A DNA stretch of 64,000 nucleotides from Crotophaga sulcirostris (Eukaryota > Chordata > Aves > Cuculiformes > Crotophagidae), in contig VYZB01000173.1 in assembly GCA_013397455.1 (NCBI GenBank), positions 1,524,479 through 1,588,478 of the forward strand, given 5' to 3'. The position numbers and the translations under genes are program-made. Each line of letters begins with the position of its first letter. Within the stretch, counting starts at the first letter, position 1. Below the pieces are notes generated by a model. That model was not told the DNA's origin. It did not search any database and worked only from the letters and a program-made list of their open reading frames with translations. Below are positions 1 through 14,400 of this stretch, piece after piece.

Positions 1-2465
1 CCCAAACCTGTTGTTCCTGTTTTGCCCTCGGCTTCTCCTTCTCTAGTGCTCAAGCGCACTCTCAGCTCCTCTACCTGGCTCCAGAACTCCCCTTCCAGCA
101 GCAGCTTCTTAGATAGGATGCCAGCCAAGTCCACTGCTGTATGAGAAACATTTGCTGGCTCCAACAAAACCACCTCAGCCGTTCCCTGGATCTCTCTCAG
201 AAGCTGAGATATCTCAGAGCTCGCATTTTTCAAAGACTCCGCTATTTGGCTGATGAGAGAGGCTTCAAATGCCACTCTCTCAGAAAGCCATCTCAGCTGG
301 TCAGCGTTAAACATCTCCACTTGCTGCTCCTTGGAGACGTGCTCCTCTTCTCCCAAAAACCCTCTTTCTGGAGTGGGGCTTTCTGTGATAAGGCTTTCGC
401 TTTGCTGATATTCTGATGGGACTGGCGCCCCTCTGAAGGCTTGGATTGCGTTTGATAAGGTTGTTTCCATGCTGGACAGAGTAACAAGGAACAAATCACC
501 CTCTTGTTCCTTGTCTGATTTGGGCAAAGATCTTAGTTGCTCTCTGCACTTCTCTAAGCAAGTCAGTGCTTGATCATTTTTCATTTGGAAACCTCCCAGC
601 TCGCTAACATGATTTTCTATAAGCTTCAACTTTTCCTGCCTCTCACTCTCCAGCTGTGAAATCAAAGCACTGACTTGGGATAAAGTGGTCTGAAGTTGTT
701 CCCGCAGCTGAGACTCCGTGCTGGCCCACTGATGGTGGAGGGCGATGAGCGTCTCCTGATTATGGCCATGCTGGCTTTCCAGCTTCATTGTTACATCTTT
801 GAGTTTTTCCTCTGTAATGTAAAGTTTGGTTTCCAGGGAATGGATGATTGAGAGATAGGTCTCAGAGTCGCTTGTCCCTGATGAAGGGTAACCAAGAGCT
901 GGCTCTGATGACATGCTTTCTTCAGACAGCGATCTGTCTTGACTCGTGTCTGAAGAGGTACTGCTTGTCCAGTTTTTCTCTGATCCATCCGGATGGATGT
1001 ATTTTTGGCACTGGATGCTTGAGAAACGGATTCTTTGCCTCTTGGCCCCCATGATTCCTACATCAGGCTTTGCTAAGGCTTTCTGAACTAACTCTTGGTC
1101 CTGGAGCTCTACAGCTTTGGATGGGGAGCCGAATTCCTCTGCTTGCCTATGGCTGGTCTCAAGAACCTCATCCTCCTCCTCCTCCTTCAGAGCGTAAGTC
1201 AGAGCTGGGAGAATGTCCTGAGTTTGCAGAGGCTGCCCCAGTTGGGATGGATGACTTTCGTCAGCCTCAAGACTGGGGCCTAGGCCTTCTGCCTCCTCAG
1301 CACACGGACCTGTGCCTACACCAGCTAACTTCTTTAAAGCCTCGTCCTTGGCCTTTAGCTTTACTTTAGTCTCCTCTAAACTACTATCTAAAGCAACCAT
1401 TTTAACCAAAGCTTCACTGAGATCTTGATCTTTCTTCTCCACAATTCTCAGGTGTATTTCCTTAACGTGTCTCAGCTCTTCTTCTTTTTCTTTCAGCACC
1501 TTCTGCACACCCTGGAACTGATCCGACACCTCCTCGAACGATTGCTCCAGATTGCGGTAGTTGGTCTCCTCCATTTTCAACTTTGCTTGCAGCTTTGCAA
1601 CTTCGTTATCCGACTCGGCGACCTGATTCATGAGCTCGTGGAACCGGCATTTGATCTGATCTCTCTCTCTTTCGAGCTCCCTGATGTGCTCTGCGAGCTT
1701 CTGGATGCTAGCCTCCTTCATCGCCAGCTGCTCTTCCAGCTGGTGGACAAGCTCGCTGCCTTCAAACTTTGCACTCAGCTTCTCCTTCTGCAAAATCTCC
1801 ATTTGCTGCTCATTATTCTGCAGCTGGTTCTCATACTCATTGGCTTTGTCCTCCACCTCCTTCAGACTCCGTATCAAAACCTGCTTTTCCCTCTCACAGC
1901 TCTCCAGCAAAGCCTCATAGTTCTTCTGCAGCTTCTCCTCCATGAGGATCCGCGTTTGCTCGCTAGCATTCAGCTGCCTGCTCAGGTCTGCAATCCTGTC
2001 TTGGAGCCGCTGCACCTCCTTCTGATGGTCCCTCTGCAAAGCCTGCTGCATCTCCAGGTCCCGTAGCTCCTGGGTCTTCTCCAGGAGCAGAGCCTCTGCA
2101 TTCTTCAGCTTCTGCTCACTGGCCTTCAGCTGGCAGCTGAGCGTGGCCTCGCTGTGCTGCCACTCCTCCAGCTGCTCTTTGGCTTTCTCTTTTTCACTCC
2201 TCAGGTCACTCCTGAGCTTGGCCAGGGTCTGCTCCTTGATGGAGAGCTCGGCCGCTGCGTTACTGAGCCTCGCCTGCAGGCTCTGAATCTCAGCTTCGTG
2301 GTGCCGGATCACATCCTTGGCCTCAGCATAGCTGCGCTTCAGTGACTGAATCTGCTGATTGATCAGCTCTTGGCGCTGACATTGGGCTTCCAGCTCGCTT
2401 TGGAGGTCTTGGTTGACTTTGTGGAGCCTCTGCCAGGCACCTGATGGCGAGGCGGCCACCTCGGT
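1..2465 (-). CDS. MPRIP: MPRIP exon 16: giant coiled-coil exon, open at window edge
   Basis: From acceptor TTTAAG|ACC the frame is open for 821 codons and two more bases to position 1; every codon was checked for stops. The N-terminal half ([19 protein letters not shown]... to [18 protein letters not shown]) is long heptad coiled coil matching the region that, in mammals, binds RhoA and the myosin phosphatase targeting subunit. After DEALKKLAG (about position 1,330) follow a less ordered acidic part, a Ser-rich segment ([15 protein letters not shown], about 935-980), then further coiled coil ([19 protein letters not shown] and on). The exon continues past the window, so its total length and the stop codon are unknown. 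The long form seen here fits the large MPRIP isoforms; where short isoforms leave the exon cannot be told. Confidence 0.95.
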
Positions 2466-5400
2466 CTTAAAAAAATTGATTAAATACTAGATTAGTAACA
2501 CTCTTGGCTCTCCCTTCTGAGTGTCACACCTCTGGCCAGGCAGGCCACGGAAAAGCTCCTCCGATTTGGCTGCTACCCACATGCTCCAATTGGGATGATT
2601 TGTTCTTGGCACAATTTTTTTTGTTTGTTTTAACCAACTTTTTTTTTTTCTTTTTTTTTGAATGAGCGACAACTGCTTTCCAGTAACAGAAAACACGGAC
2701 CACAACATCAAAACAGCTGTACAGTAACAGGCTAAAAGGAAAAAAATAACCAAAATTGAATAGAACCAAAAAACAGTGAAAAAGAAACACCAGCAGTAAA
2801 ACAGAGATGGACAGACGAGAGAAAAACGGGAAGGGTGAGAAGGAAGAGGGGATGGGAACAGGTCAAGAAGAAAGGAACTGACTTTTTTTAGCATGTTTGT
2901 TTTGTTGTGAAACAAAAAGTGCACAGTTCAGGTAACACAGTCCTACCAACCAAAAGCAACAACAGAAAGTGAGGTGACAGCAAATGACATCACATCCCAC
3001 CCAAACGCAGCGAGACAGGAGAGCCGGCGTGGTGATGTCATTTCTGTGACTACCAAACAGGACTTAGTGGCTGCTCATCGCATGAGACATGAGAGATGTT
3101 GTTATGCTAAAGTTTAAGACTAACGAGGAACTAATTTCTCTAACCTGCAAAAAACAAAAAGAAACCAAAGGACAAAATAAAAAGCCCGACAAGTGAAGGG
3201 AGGGAAAAGGTGTGATGAGAATGTAAAATGAAAGAAACCAACCTTTGTGAGATTCAAACCAAAGCAATGTAGCATGCAAAGAGAAAACTCACAGAGAGGA
3301 TCATGCAAAAGGCGACAGAAATTATGTATCTTTAAAAAAAATACACAGACAGGAAGAGGCAAGAGAAGCACAGCGTTAAGCCTAGGAATTTGGCCTGCCT
3401 TGCTGTACTCTGGTTGCTGATAAGGAAAGCCCACAGATGTGACACTCAGTTATGTTAAGTTAAATTTCATGCTTTATACCAAAAACATGCAAGAACATCT
3501 GCCCGGGACAGGTTAGTACGTGACCCCTCCCTCCTGCGGTGACCAGAGCCCGGGACATCTCTGGTCCATTCATGAGGAGCAGGAGCCCCTGTTGTTTCTC
3601 CCAGTAGGGTTCAAAGTTGGGCTGCCCCGTCGCGAGGAAGCTCAGAGCGCGAGAAGGGTTACACGAGGCTTCAGTGCACGGCACATGCATCAGGGGGCTG
3701 TATCTCAGCAGCTGCCTTACGAAATGTGCAGCATCTTTTATGTCAGGGCAGTGCTTGGGGGTCCGTGTGGGGCTGGTCACTCTGCCAAGGAGGGGTTGGT
3801 GCCCCCCTGGGCAGCTCAGGAAGGGCAGGCTGGCTCCTCTGTCATCCTTCTCCATGGACAACGTAGGAGCCTCTCCAAAATCAGCCGGGGTGGGGGGGGG
3901 CGGCATATGAAATTCAGACAGTGCATCCAAAAAATAATCAAGATTTTTAGCCACAGTCTGGGGCTGCAGAATTCCCCAGAGATTTCACTCCCTTCACCCT
4001 AGCAGGGTTTGGCGGAGTTACTCCCTTCTGCAAAGGACTTTAATCCCTCTGCTCCTGGGGAAACATAAAGGTAATCCCCACAACGATTAGACTGGAGCAA
4101 GCAAAAGCTGCCAATCCTTCCAAAAACCCTCTTCAACTTCTTGGTCAAAGTTTGGGTCACTTCTTACTGCAGTGATGATTTGCTCAGACCTTTTGCAGAC
4201 TTCTCCTCTTGCCCCCCTCCTTGTACTGAGGTGCTATGGCCAACTTCAACATGGCCAATCTGACAGTGGATTCAGCATTCAGCTTTTAGCCCCATTCCCT
4301 GATCTTTTCAAGCTCCAGGCAAAGTGAGGTCGGATGCCTCTGGAAGGAGGAGCTAGTTACTTTCACAACACTGCCAAGTGAAAATGGAACTCCTCCAAGC
4401 AAGCACTGTCAGCTTGGGGACTCCAGAAATAAATGCATTAATAAGTAACTCCTCCAAGCAGATCACTTGCAAGAAAGGCGAGATGTCCCCCTACCTGGGC
4501 TGGCTCCACTGCACTTGCAACTTGGAATCATAGAATCATGGAATGGTTGGGTTGGAAGGGACCTTAAAGCCCACTGGATCAGGGTGCTCAAACTCCCATC
4601 TAATCCAGCCTTGAACACCTCCAGGGATGGGGCAGCCACCACCTCCCTAGGCAACCTGGGCCAGTGTTCCCCCCAACTTCTTCAGGGGAAATATCGCCTG
4701 TGAGAAACAGGGCTGTGAGGTTCAGCACTGATACCGGGTTTGCTGCCACAGGAGCACAGCGTGTGGCCATGCACAGCCACTTAAATCCAGAGCCAGTTTG
4801 GACAAGTAGATTTGAGCAGGTCAAATGCTGGCCCTGCACAAACAGCACTATGGACCCATGAGAGCAGCCAGAACCTGCCCTGCAACCATTACAGCTCCTC
4901 CAGGCATGGATGCTCCCAGAGGGAGGGCTGGAAAAATTTGCTTTGGAGAAAGGGAGGAAAGGCTTCCCAAGAGACTCTCCCATCTCTTTTGCCAAAATAC
5001 ACTTCTAAGCTTCGCTGAGGAAAGGCATCTTGTAACAAAAGAAACCACCAAAGTGATCCAAGATTACAGGCTGTCCTGGTGCAAATCCCACTCTGGCTGT
5101 GGGGAACAGGCCTAGGAGAGATGCCTGTGTGTGCTGTGTTTGCCCACGTAACCACCACACAAACCCCCCAGCCAGGAACAACTGCTGGTCTACAAGATGC
5201 TTAGAAAGCCTTATGTGCAGTCCAAGGGGAATATGTGGGGCACAGAAAGGGGGAAACAGCTGTTGCATAGGGAAACACAGCACAGGATGGATCACAGGTG
5301 GACTTAGCCGAGGTTCCATCTGTCTACTACAGCTGGCTTCTGCTTTCCCTCAGGGATGCTGGTAGGTAATGCTCTATTCTGTCTACTACATCCCAGATCA

Positions 5401-8400
5401 GTTTTGTTAAGCAGATGACCTTGGTAAGGTTACAGAATTAGCAGTGTTTGCAAAAGGTCAAATTTCTTGGAGCCCACTCAGTGGTGCACATCTCTGCGTC
5501 TACCAGGATGCCCCCACAAACACCCTGGACCAAAGCCCACCAGCGTACCCCCGAGGCACAAGGGAGATGGATTTCTCCCTCCTCCCCTGCCCTCCTACCT
5601 GCAACACGTAGCCCTCCCGGGCACTCTGCTCCCGGCCCAGTGCCACTTTCAGCTGGTCCTGCAGGTGCCGGTTCTGCTCCAGGAGCTCCAGGGCCTCCTT
5701 CTGCTTTTGCTCCAGCTGGAGGGACACAAACAGAGACAGCATCCAGGGAGTGGGCAGGGGGTTGGCCATAAGGAGCAAGCGGCTCAGAAGGGATGCAGAG
5801 CAAAATGAATGGGGCTTTTGATGGCACCGCTGATTTGCTCTCTGCTCTGAGATCTGCATTTCATTTTTCCAGGCAAAATCCCTCCCCCATGAAAGACCCA
5901 AGTTATGCATTGGTTTAATTCGTAAAGCTCACTGCAGCAAAGGATGAACAGCACCAGCTGGTGCCAGGCATGACCCAGGCAAATCCCAGCCGGGTTCAGA
6001 TCGGTGATATTCCTTGTTACTCCATGCCTGCACCCCTTTCATTCCTGCTAATACACCTTAATCCTAACTAACAACAACCTTTGTTATCCCAGGCATGGAC
6101 CTCTTCCAAGTGAGCTGTCTCCACCTTCCTTTTCCTAAAATTATAAGACTGCTTGATGAAGGGTCCACTAAAAGGGAACCTTTGTGGTGTGGGCTATAAT
6201 TCAAGCCAGTTCATAGTTTTGTAGACATAATTGCAGACACAAATCCCTGCAGGTGCAGAGGCACACAGAATTATGAGCTTGAATTTAGAGACTGGTTAAT
6301 ACACCTCACTTGTACTCATCTCATCAGAGGCAGGCTGGCTAACAACCAACAAAAGTGTAGGTTGTGTTAAATGGGAGCGGGTAACACAATACCACCCTTG
6401 TAAGAACAGCCCTTGCTGCAGCTGTGGGAATGCAAAAGCTGCAGGCAGAGCTGTACGGGACTGCACACAGATCTGTGTCCTGCCAGCTCCCCAGGGGATC
6501 CTACAGCATCTCCACTCGTTGCTATTACAAAATAGGAATAAATGCAGCTTTTTAAAGCTTTGCTCAAGCTTCCTACAGTTCCTGCTGTGGCCTGAAGGCC
6601 ATTTTAGCAGGCAGCCTGCAACCAATGCACCCCACTTTACCTCTTTCTCCAGCAGCGTGGTCAAGTGCTGCTTCGTCAGCCCCTCGTCCCTGTCCTCGGT
6701 GTGGGCGAGGTGCAGAGGTGTGATGGGGATCTGCTTCTCCTCCCGCAGCGGGGTGGTCTCCACCTGGTGCCAGCGCTGCTCGATCTCCACGTGGACGTTC
6801 TGCGGTTTGATATCTGCTGGGATGGGCAGGATCCGGTCCACCTCCATCCTTAGTGCCTCTTCTGACCCTGCCCCATCTACAGCATCGATCATCTCGAAGC
6901 GCTTACGCCGCTCCTCCCGCCGCCGGGCCCGCTCCCGCTCCAGCTCTCCTGGGTCGGTGTCAGTGGCACTGGAATCCCTGGAGAAGGCGGCAGAGCTGCT
7001 CCTGGAGGAGTCTGCAGCGTTTGCACGCTCTTGTGCCAGAGCTTGCTGGATGGGGCGAAATTCAGCCCAGTCAAAGGTCTTGGACCGTCCTTCTCGCCGG
7101 CGCTCCCGGGCACGGCTCCGCTTCTGCTCTGGGTCCAGCTCAGCTTGTTCCACATCTGGCTTCTCACTTGGCTTTGGAACAGTCTCAAAGGAAGAGCTTG
7201 TCTTGCTTTTCTCTTCCGGCAAGGAGCTGCGAGGACAGAGAAAGGATGAAGGAAAGCGTCAGTGGGTGCTCAAGATGGTCAGGTGCTCCCATGCATGCCT
7301 CAAAGATCCAGGTGGGAAGGGGCTGCTGGAAGCCCAAGCCAATGCCATGTGGGTGCCCCCCTGCCCCTCTGTCTCCCATCGCCTCTGGGGCGCAGGAGCT
7401 GCCACTGCCCCTCCCCAGGATCACGCTGGTGTGCAAAGCCTTGGTGCAAGCGGCCTCGTCTGCTCCTGGGCACCCCCCAGCCCTCGGGGAGCAGTCGATC
7501 CTGACCTCGCTCCTCCCCAGCAGCCGCCCCAGGGCTGGTGACCATGACCCAGCAGCAGCCTGTGGCCAAGGCAGCGACCCCAAACCATCCTGCCAGGTGG
7601 AGAAGAGGCTTTGAAAGCTCCCTGGCCGCAAGGCTCCAAGCACACACACCAGTTGATGCAGCCATAGTCATGTGCTCACAGGGAGGATGCCACTGGTCCC
7701 ACCAAAGTCAATCTGGCTTCAGAGCTGCGAGGCGGAGAAGCAGAGCAGCTCCCAGAGGTCTTGGGTAACAGGGGGAAGGTTTTCCTTGAGCTTGGCAAAG
7801 TCAGGGTATTAAATGGGTCGAAAACTTCTCTGTGCCACTATCTGCACCGAAGGCACAGATCTCCCCTGGGGAAACCAGCCCTGCGAGCAGCATGGGCAGC
7901 CAACCTGGCACGGGGCTGTGCGCCGTATGTGCAGTTGTCAGCACAGCAAGGAGAGCAAGAGTTATGCGACAAACCACAGAAGTCACTGTAAATGTCAATT
8001 TCTCAAGAAAGGAATGATTTTTAGTGCTGAGTTAAGAGGGTGGTGGGTTAAGGGGGAGACATATTCATCAAGCAGGGAAGGTTAACAGGGGAAGGCAACA
8101 CTGTTTCCAACCTACGGGTAATCCATGATGCAGTATTAGCTTATTAAATGTAGACATGCCAGCCTTGTAACATGCAGATCAAAACTAAAAAAGAAAACAG
8201 CAGTATGCTAAGTTGGCAGAGGAAGCCCGTCCCGAGGGAGTGGCAGGCACAGCCGAACCCTCTCTCCTATCAGAAGCCCCAGAGATGCCCCGCAAGGCAC
8301 AGCCCTGCTGCTCAGCCTGGCTCGCCCCACTTCCAGTACAACCACAGCATCCCCGGGGCTGCAGCCTCCAGTGCAGCATCCACAAGCTTTCTAGAAGGGC

Positions 8401-11400
8401 ACAGTGGGAAGAGCTGGAAAGCAGCTCCCCAAGCCCATTCCTGCAGGCAAACCACTGCTAACGGGGCTCTGACCCACAGGACCACATGCACCAAGACTAC
8501 CAGGACCAGGAGGGAGCAGCAGCAGCACAGCTTCTCCTCCCACCGTGGTAACACAGCCCAGCACCTGCAGCCAACAACCTCATGTATGGGCATAAGCCCA
8601 AAACAAAGGATGGAGCAGAAGAGATGACTCTGCATGGGCCAGGGCTAGTATCTTCCGATGCACTTTCACCCATGATCAGACCACAGGCTCAGTAGAGCTG
8701 GGTTTCAAGAAACTCTGGCAGTCACAGGCTAAAAACAGCTTGGAGATAATTCCTTCTTCAGCTCTGTCACCTGCAGCTAATAAAATAAACCCAAAAGGCA
8801 CCATAATGAAACCACTTCTCAACCATTAGAAGATAATGCCTGACTCCAAAGCCAGGCACTCAGTCTGGAGTCTGTTAGTGATTACAGCTGCATTTTCAAC
8901 AAGTAAAGCAGGGATGAGATGGAGTCTTAAAACAGAGAAGAGTGCTAGGAAACAGGGGGGGTCCTGGGGCCTCTCAAATGTTGATAGGAGACAGAAATTA
9001 TGCTGCTCTAAATACGGCATGGAAGAATCTTGGCATTTCTAGAAGTGACATCTCTTGCGAGCTCATTTCTCCTCTGCTGCTTTCCAAAGGGCATGGGATG
9101 TATGCCAGGGAGTAGAGAGACAGCCACTGGGAACCAAGTTAAAAGACTCAGAAGAGTGACCCAAAGTTTCTTGTTTCATCTCCCACAAGTGCCCTATGCC
9201 TATTAATTCTGCACAAGCACTTTATACCTCCTTCATCCCAGAAAAATTAATTCACATCACATTGGGGAGTGGTGTCTTTGCCTTGCAGTGGTATTTAGAG
9301 GTCACAACAAAAAGGTTTTTTTTAATATAGGTGGCTGTGAGCTGAGCAAGCTGCCACAGCAGGCAAAACCACAGGAAGGCTGCAGGGACAGGGGAGACAG
9401 TGGGGAAGTCAGCCTCACCAGAGCTAGGAGCTGAACAAGGATCCAGAGCTGAAGCAGCCACCTTCCTTCTTGTGGGTGTTTTATAACTGCCTGGTCATCG
9501 TTAGCAGAGTGTAATTAGTGCCTCGGCAGATTGCAGGGCACTGCTGAGGGCAGCACCTGCCCCCACCCCAGGTGCTGACACACACAGCAATATAAACAGT
9601 AATTAGGACTTGAGTAACCGAGAAAATGTGTGTTTGGTTTGGTGGAGACGTGGCAGCAGGTTAATGAGATGCGGTGGAGGGATGGAGGAGCATGTGGAGT
9701 CAGATGGCCTGGAGGACGGGGCAAACACCACCTCCCTCCTGGCATAGCTGAGCATCCAGATTAACATCCCTCTCACATCCTGGCTGTGCTAAGCAGACAT
9801 TTGCCACCATTCCATCCCGACCCTTTCTGTCCTTTGGCTTTCCTGCAGCCTGATCCACAAGCTGCTCCCCAGATGCAGATGTTAATGAGGTGCCTGAAGC
9901 CAGGCAGGACAGGCTCCGATACCCCACACACCCATGCACCACAGCAAAGGGCTTGTGAGCAGGCACCAGGTGAACACAGCCCTGCTACACACACAGCCCA
10001 GTGACAACTTCTCAGCAACGTGACTAACCCACACCAGAGTCTGCCCCATCCAAAACCAGCTTGGTGAAAAGCAACACAAACGCATCTATAAATCCCTTTG
10101 CCCCAGCTCAGGACTGAGATTCCCGGTCTATTGATGCAGCGTAACAAGTTACTGCCCAACTGGTACCTGTGCTTGCACCCTCTCACTGGGGTAAGCCAAG
10201 TCAAACCACTTGGTGTGGGCTCAGAGCAGATGCAGAGCACAAGACCACCGTGCTGCAGTAACCTGTTAGGCTACAAACACATCTGGATCATTAAAGGCTG
10301 AGAGGTCCCTTCAAATTTTCTTGGTCTTCATCTTCATATCTAGCCACATCGGAAGATACCAGTGTGGGGAAATCAAGTGTCAAGACCAGGTTGCTTCTTC
10401 CCTTCTCTCTGGCTTTTATTTCAAGAAAAAAAAAAGGGGGAAAAAAATAAAAGAAAGAAAAATAAATGGAAACCGCAGGACTTCCCATCTGAGGTGCAGA
10501 AAAGGAGGAGCATGCAGTGAATCACAAGATATACAAACCACAAAATGTTAATACAGGAGAGAACACAGTTTTCCAACCTGGGCTTCAGCACGGATAGTTT
10601 CAAAGAGAAGTTTTTCCTGGGATTGCATGGAAATCAAACATACACAGGAGTGAGGAGAGAGGCGGCTTCCCCGAGACCCCCGCGAGATCCACCAGAGCTC
10701 GGGCAGGGCTGGGAAACAGTGGCCGAGAGCCAAGCGGGATGGGGAAGGAGAGGCTGGAGCATCTCCAGGTCAACAGCACCAGGTGAGAAGAGCCATTCCA
10801 TCAACGTGGGGACAAACCTGGCAAAAGAACTGCTCGTTGCAGCTATGGTAAGGACAGGAGATGGGGTTAATGGTGCGGCCGTGTCCACGAAGCCTGTAAG
10901 AGGTGGCCCACACAGGTGTGGCTGGCACAGTTAGCTGTGAGGAGGTAAACACCCTTTACCCACAGCCACAAGCGCTCACAGAAGGTACTCTGTGAAGCAG
11001 GGGTCCCTTCCTCTGGCACTGACCGCAGGAGACGCGAGCATTACTAACACGTAAGGGAAATGAGCTGCAGCAGCTATCTGGAACATCAAAAAAGGAGGGA
11101 AGAGATTTGCTGGCTGGAGTTTAAAATATATCAGAGCCAAACAGCTTCTAAATTGAACCCTGGGCTCATGCTGCCGTGACCCGCAGAGGGGATGGGCAGT
11201 TCGTGCAGAACAGTAGCCAGAGGAAAGGAGGAACCCAGCACAACTGAATCCAAGTGGTTTCACAATACCTGGTGGGAATCCAGAGGAGCCTTGATATAGG
11301 AACAGTATTTCATATTCCTATGCACAAATTAAAGCCACATTTTCAACCCTCTTTGAAATCTGCACGTGTAAGAGTAATTCAGCATATCAGCATCCCCACA

Positions 11401-14400
11401 AAGTGTATTCAAATTAAGCCCAGAGAAAGGGATGTGAGAAAGAGCCGCAGCTTCCAGGAACGACAGGCTCAGAAAGAGAAAAGAAAGGGGATAAAGGAAG
11501 ATTTACTCCTGCACAGTAAACTAGACAATTGCAGGGGCTGTTAAACTCCCCCCTTTACCTTGTTACGTCGGGAGCAGTGGTGGGGCGAACGTGCTTCATG
11601 ATGGTTTGGATCCAGTTGCGGCGAATGCCCGATGTCATAGCAGAGAGGGTGAACTCCCCTTCCTTTGTCTAGGGAGAGAGGAGAACCGTTTCAGAGCATC
11701 TCATTGCACCCATGGGCATCTTCCTCTCCACCCCACCACCACCCTGTACCCAGCCCCAAGCACCCAGCACTGGCGCACTGCTCATGGGCTGTGGAGAGGT
11801 CATACCCAGCCCCTCTACTCCCCTGTACACCCTCAGTAGAAATAGAGTGTTTCTCAGCAATCAGGCTGGTTTTGCCATAGCTGAGACTCTAAAGCTGAGA
11901 TAAAACCTTCCCTTTCCCCCTCCATTTCTTGGGAACCTAAAAACTTCCTCTCAAGCCCAAGGCCATAGCTCGTGGGAGCATGGCCAGGGATGCAAGGCGG
12001 GTGTTCTTAGGTGTTTGGGAGAGATGTTTCCCTTGCCACAGATGAGCACCCCAGGCAGCAGCATAGCATGACCAACCCAACAGCCACACCACAGTTGGAC
12101 TCTTTCTTGTCCCCACATTTTCCTTACGTGGATCTGAAAGCCGTAGTTTCGCTGAACTGGGTATTCAGTAACATCATAGCATGTTGATAAATCGATTTCT
12201 CCATCCAGGTCAGCTGCCTGGAAAGGGAAGAGATAAAATAAGCCATAATGCTTTGCAATCCCAAAGCACAGCAGGCTCATGGGAAGGCACGCAGCAGGTC
12301 CTTGAGAAACACAGAGCCCTTAAGAGCAACTGATGCTCCAGGACCTTGGCATGTGGGAAGACAACCTGCCCAGGGTCAGTTGGGAGCAGCTGGGGCACCC
12401 CTGGGTGCAGAGCGATGAGGTCAACGCCGATGGGGAAGACACTTACTTCTTCCGCCACCGAATCCCGGTAGTATCTCAGGCTCTGGTCGGTCAGGACAAA
12501 CCAGTGCTTCTTCCACTAGGAAATAACCAAGACAGGGCAGTTACAATCCTGCTCATTACCCATCAGCAGAGCCTGCGCAGTTTGTCACAGATCACCTGAC
12601 AGAGGCAAGGCAGAGACACCCCAGCTCCACACTTTGCTTGGCCAAGAGGCCCTCCCAGGGGAAAGGAGAGACCTGAGCAGGCAGCAATGCAAAGGACACC
12701 GCGACAGCGTGCATTGCCAGGACCCTGATTTCCCCAGCACTGCTGCACTGGCAGAGCAACGGACCCCAGCGCACCAACCCTGACACTGAGAGCCACAGGG
12801 GTCATCAGAGTCTTCCCATTAGCTCCACTGGCATGAGGATGCTTTTAGTGGCTGCAATTAAAGCCTTAGAGGGACTTCTTTTTTTTAAGAAAAAAAAGCA
12901 GTAAAACATTCATGTTTTATCTCTGTACCTAAAAATTGAGCTGGAGTCTGTTCCTGGCCCTTGTTCTAAACAAATATGACTTCTACATGCTCCCAGTGAG
13001 GCACAGACTTATCCAAGGCAGCTCTCAGTTAATAAAGGACTCGCTCCAGCAGCCAATTCCCCCTCTGGCTGCCTACAGATGTGCCCTTGGCCCCAGGGCC
13101 AACACAGCAGTGGTACCTGCAGCAGAGCCTGCACCACAGCACTCACAGTCGTGGGTGAGCTGTCCTCATTTTCCCTCAATGGGCTCAACAGGAGGGAAGG
13201 AAATCCAGGGAAGGGGCAGTTTACAAACAGCCAGGGCACCCACACCACTTTGGCTTCTAGTGTCCATCTCTAAGGCTCTGATAGAGCAGCAGCACTTCCT
13301 GCATCCCTCTGGGAATGGACAGGAGAAAAGTAGCAATGGCTGCTTCCCTCAAAAGCATTTATTCACTTCTTGGCCTTGCCATTTCCCTGGTGCTCCTAAG
13401 ACCTTATCTGAGCCTCATTACTGATGCCAAAGAGGCTGCTGGGTCGCAAGGGAGATGAGACTAATAAAAGAATGGGAACACAAAACCAGTGCTGCTATGC
13501 AAGCTGCCCCAGCTCCTCAGAAACACGATATCCAGCTGTCGGGTGGTAAAACCTCCCCAGGACAGAGCACCTGCTCCAAGACAAGGACCATTTGCACAGG
13601 GCTCGCACACAACCACTGCTGCCTGGCTCCGGAGTTGTACAGATTCCCACAGATTCCTTGTGACTGTTGTGCCCAAGCACTTACATCTGGTTTCTCCCAT
13701 CTCCCATGGCTCAATACTGATCTACCCTGCAAGGACATCGGGGCTTCGCCACTGCTGAGAGTTAAGCCCATGTGCAGCCCACAAAGCCAAGAGGTTGGAG
13801 TGAGGTCAGTTGCCAGGAACTGGGACTGACCACAGCACTGAAGACCGATGAGAAGGGCAGAGCTTTCCCTGGACTCACCTGCCCATCCTCGTACTGCTTT
13901 GTCAACCAGCCCTTCTTGAAGTTCAGCAGGTCAGGCTGCAAGAAAGGAGAGAGGTCATCAGAGGGGAGGGTGGAAGCATCCGCGCCCAGGAGACAACAGC
14001 TGCAGCTTGATAAAACACAGCGCAGCAATAAAAGAGACCAGCAACAGTTAAATTGGATCATTATACTGCTTGGTGGCTAAACCTTCGCTCCCAGGAGCTG
14101 GGACCTGCTGTACAGTTTATTCAGGCTGTCCTCTTCTTAGCAGTTCTCTTGCAATTTCCTACTGCTACACCAGCATTACAGAGGAAGGAGAAGCAAGGAA
14201 TTAGCATGACTGCAGGCGGTTTTGTCCTTCTATTATATATTACAAGGGATAAACTACGTGCTATTGATGCAAGGCTGCAAGGGTCAAAACAAGACTGAGT
14301 TCCCAAGGCTGGAAATACAGGGAATCCCAGCACTGCACCACCCAAACGACACCTGTTCTGTCCCCCAAAGCAGGTGTATTGGGATGTCGAAGCTTTAAGA

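Noticed and set aside
1425..2066. 213-codon leucine-rich open frame on the plus strand
   Set aside because: Antisense shadow of the coiled-coil exon 16; Leu-rich because Gln/Glu/Lys codons reverse to Leu and Phe.
6519..7541. 340-codon open frame on the plus strand
   Set aside because: It is antisense to MPRIP exon 14 and intron 13. Its Arg/Ser-rich make-up mirrors the charged coding strand, and it resembles no known protein.
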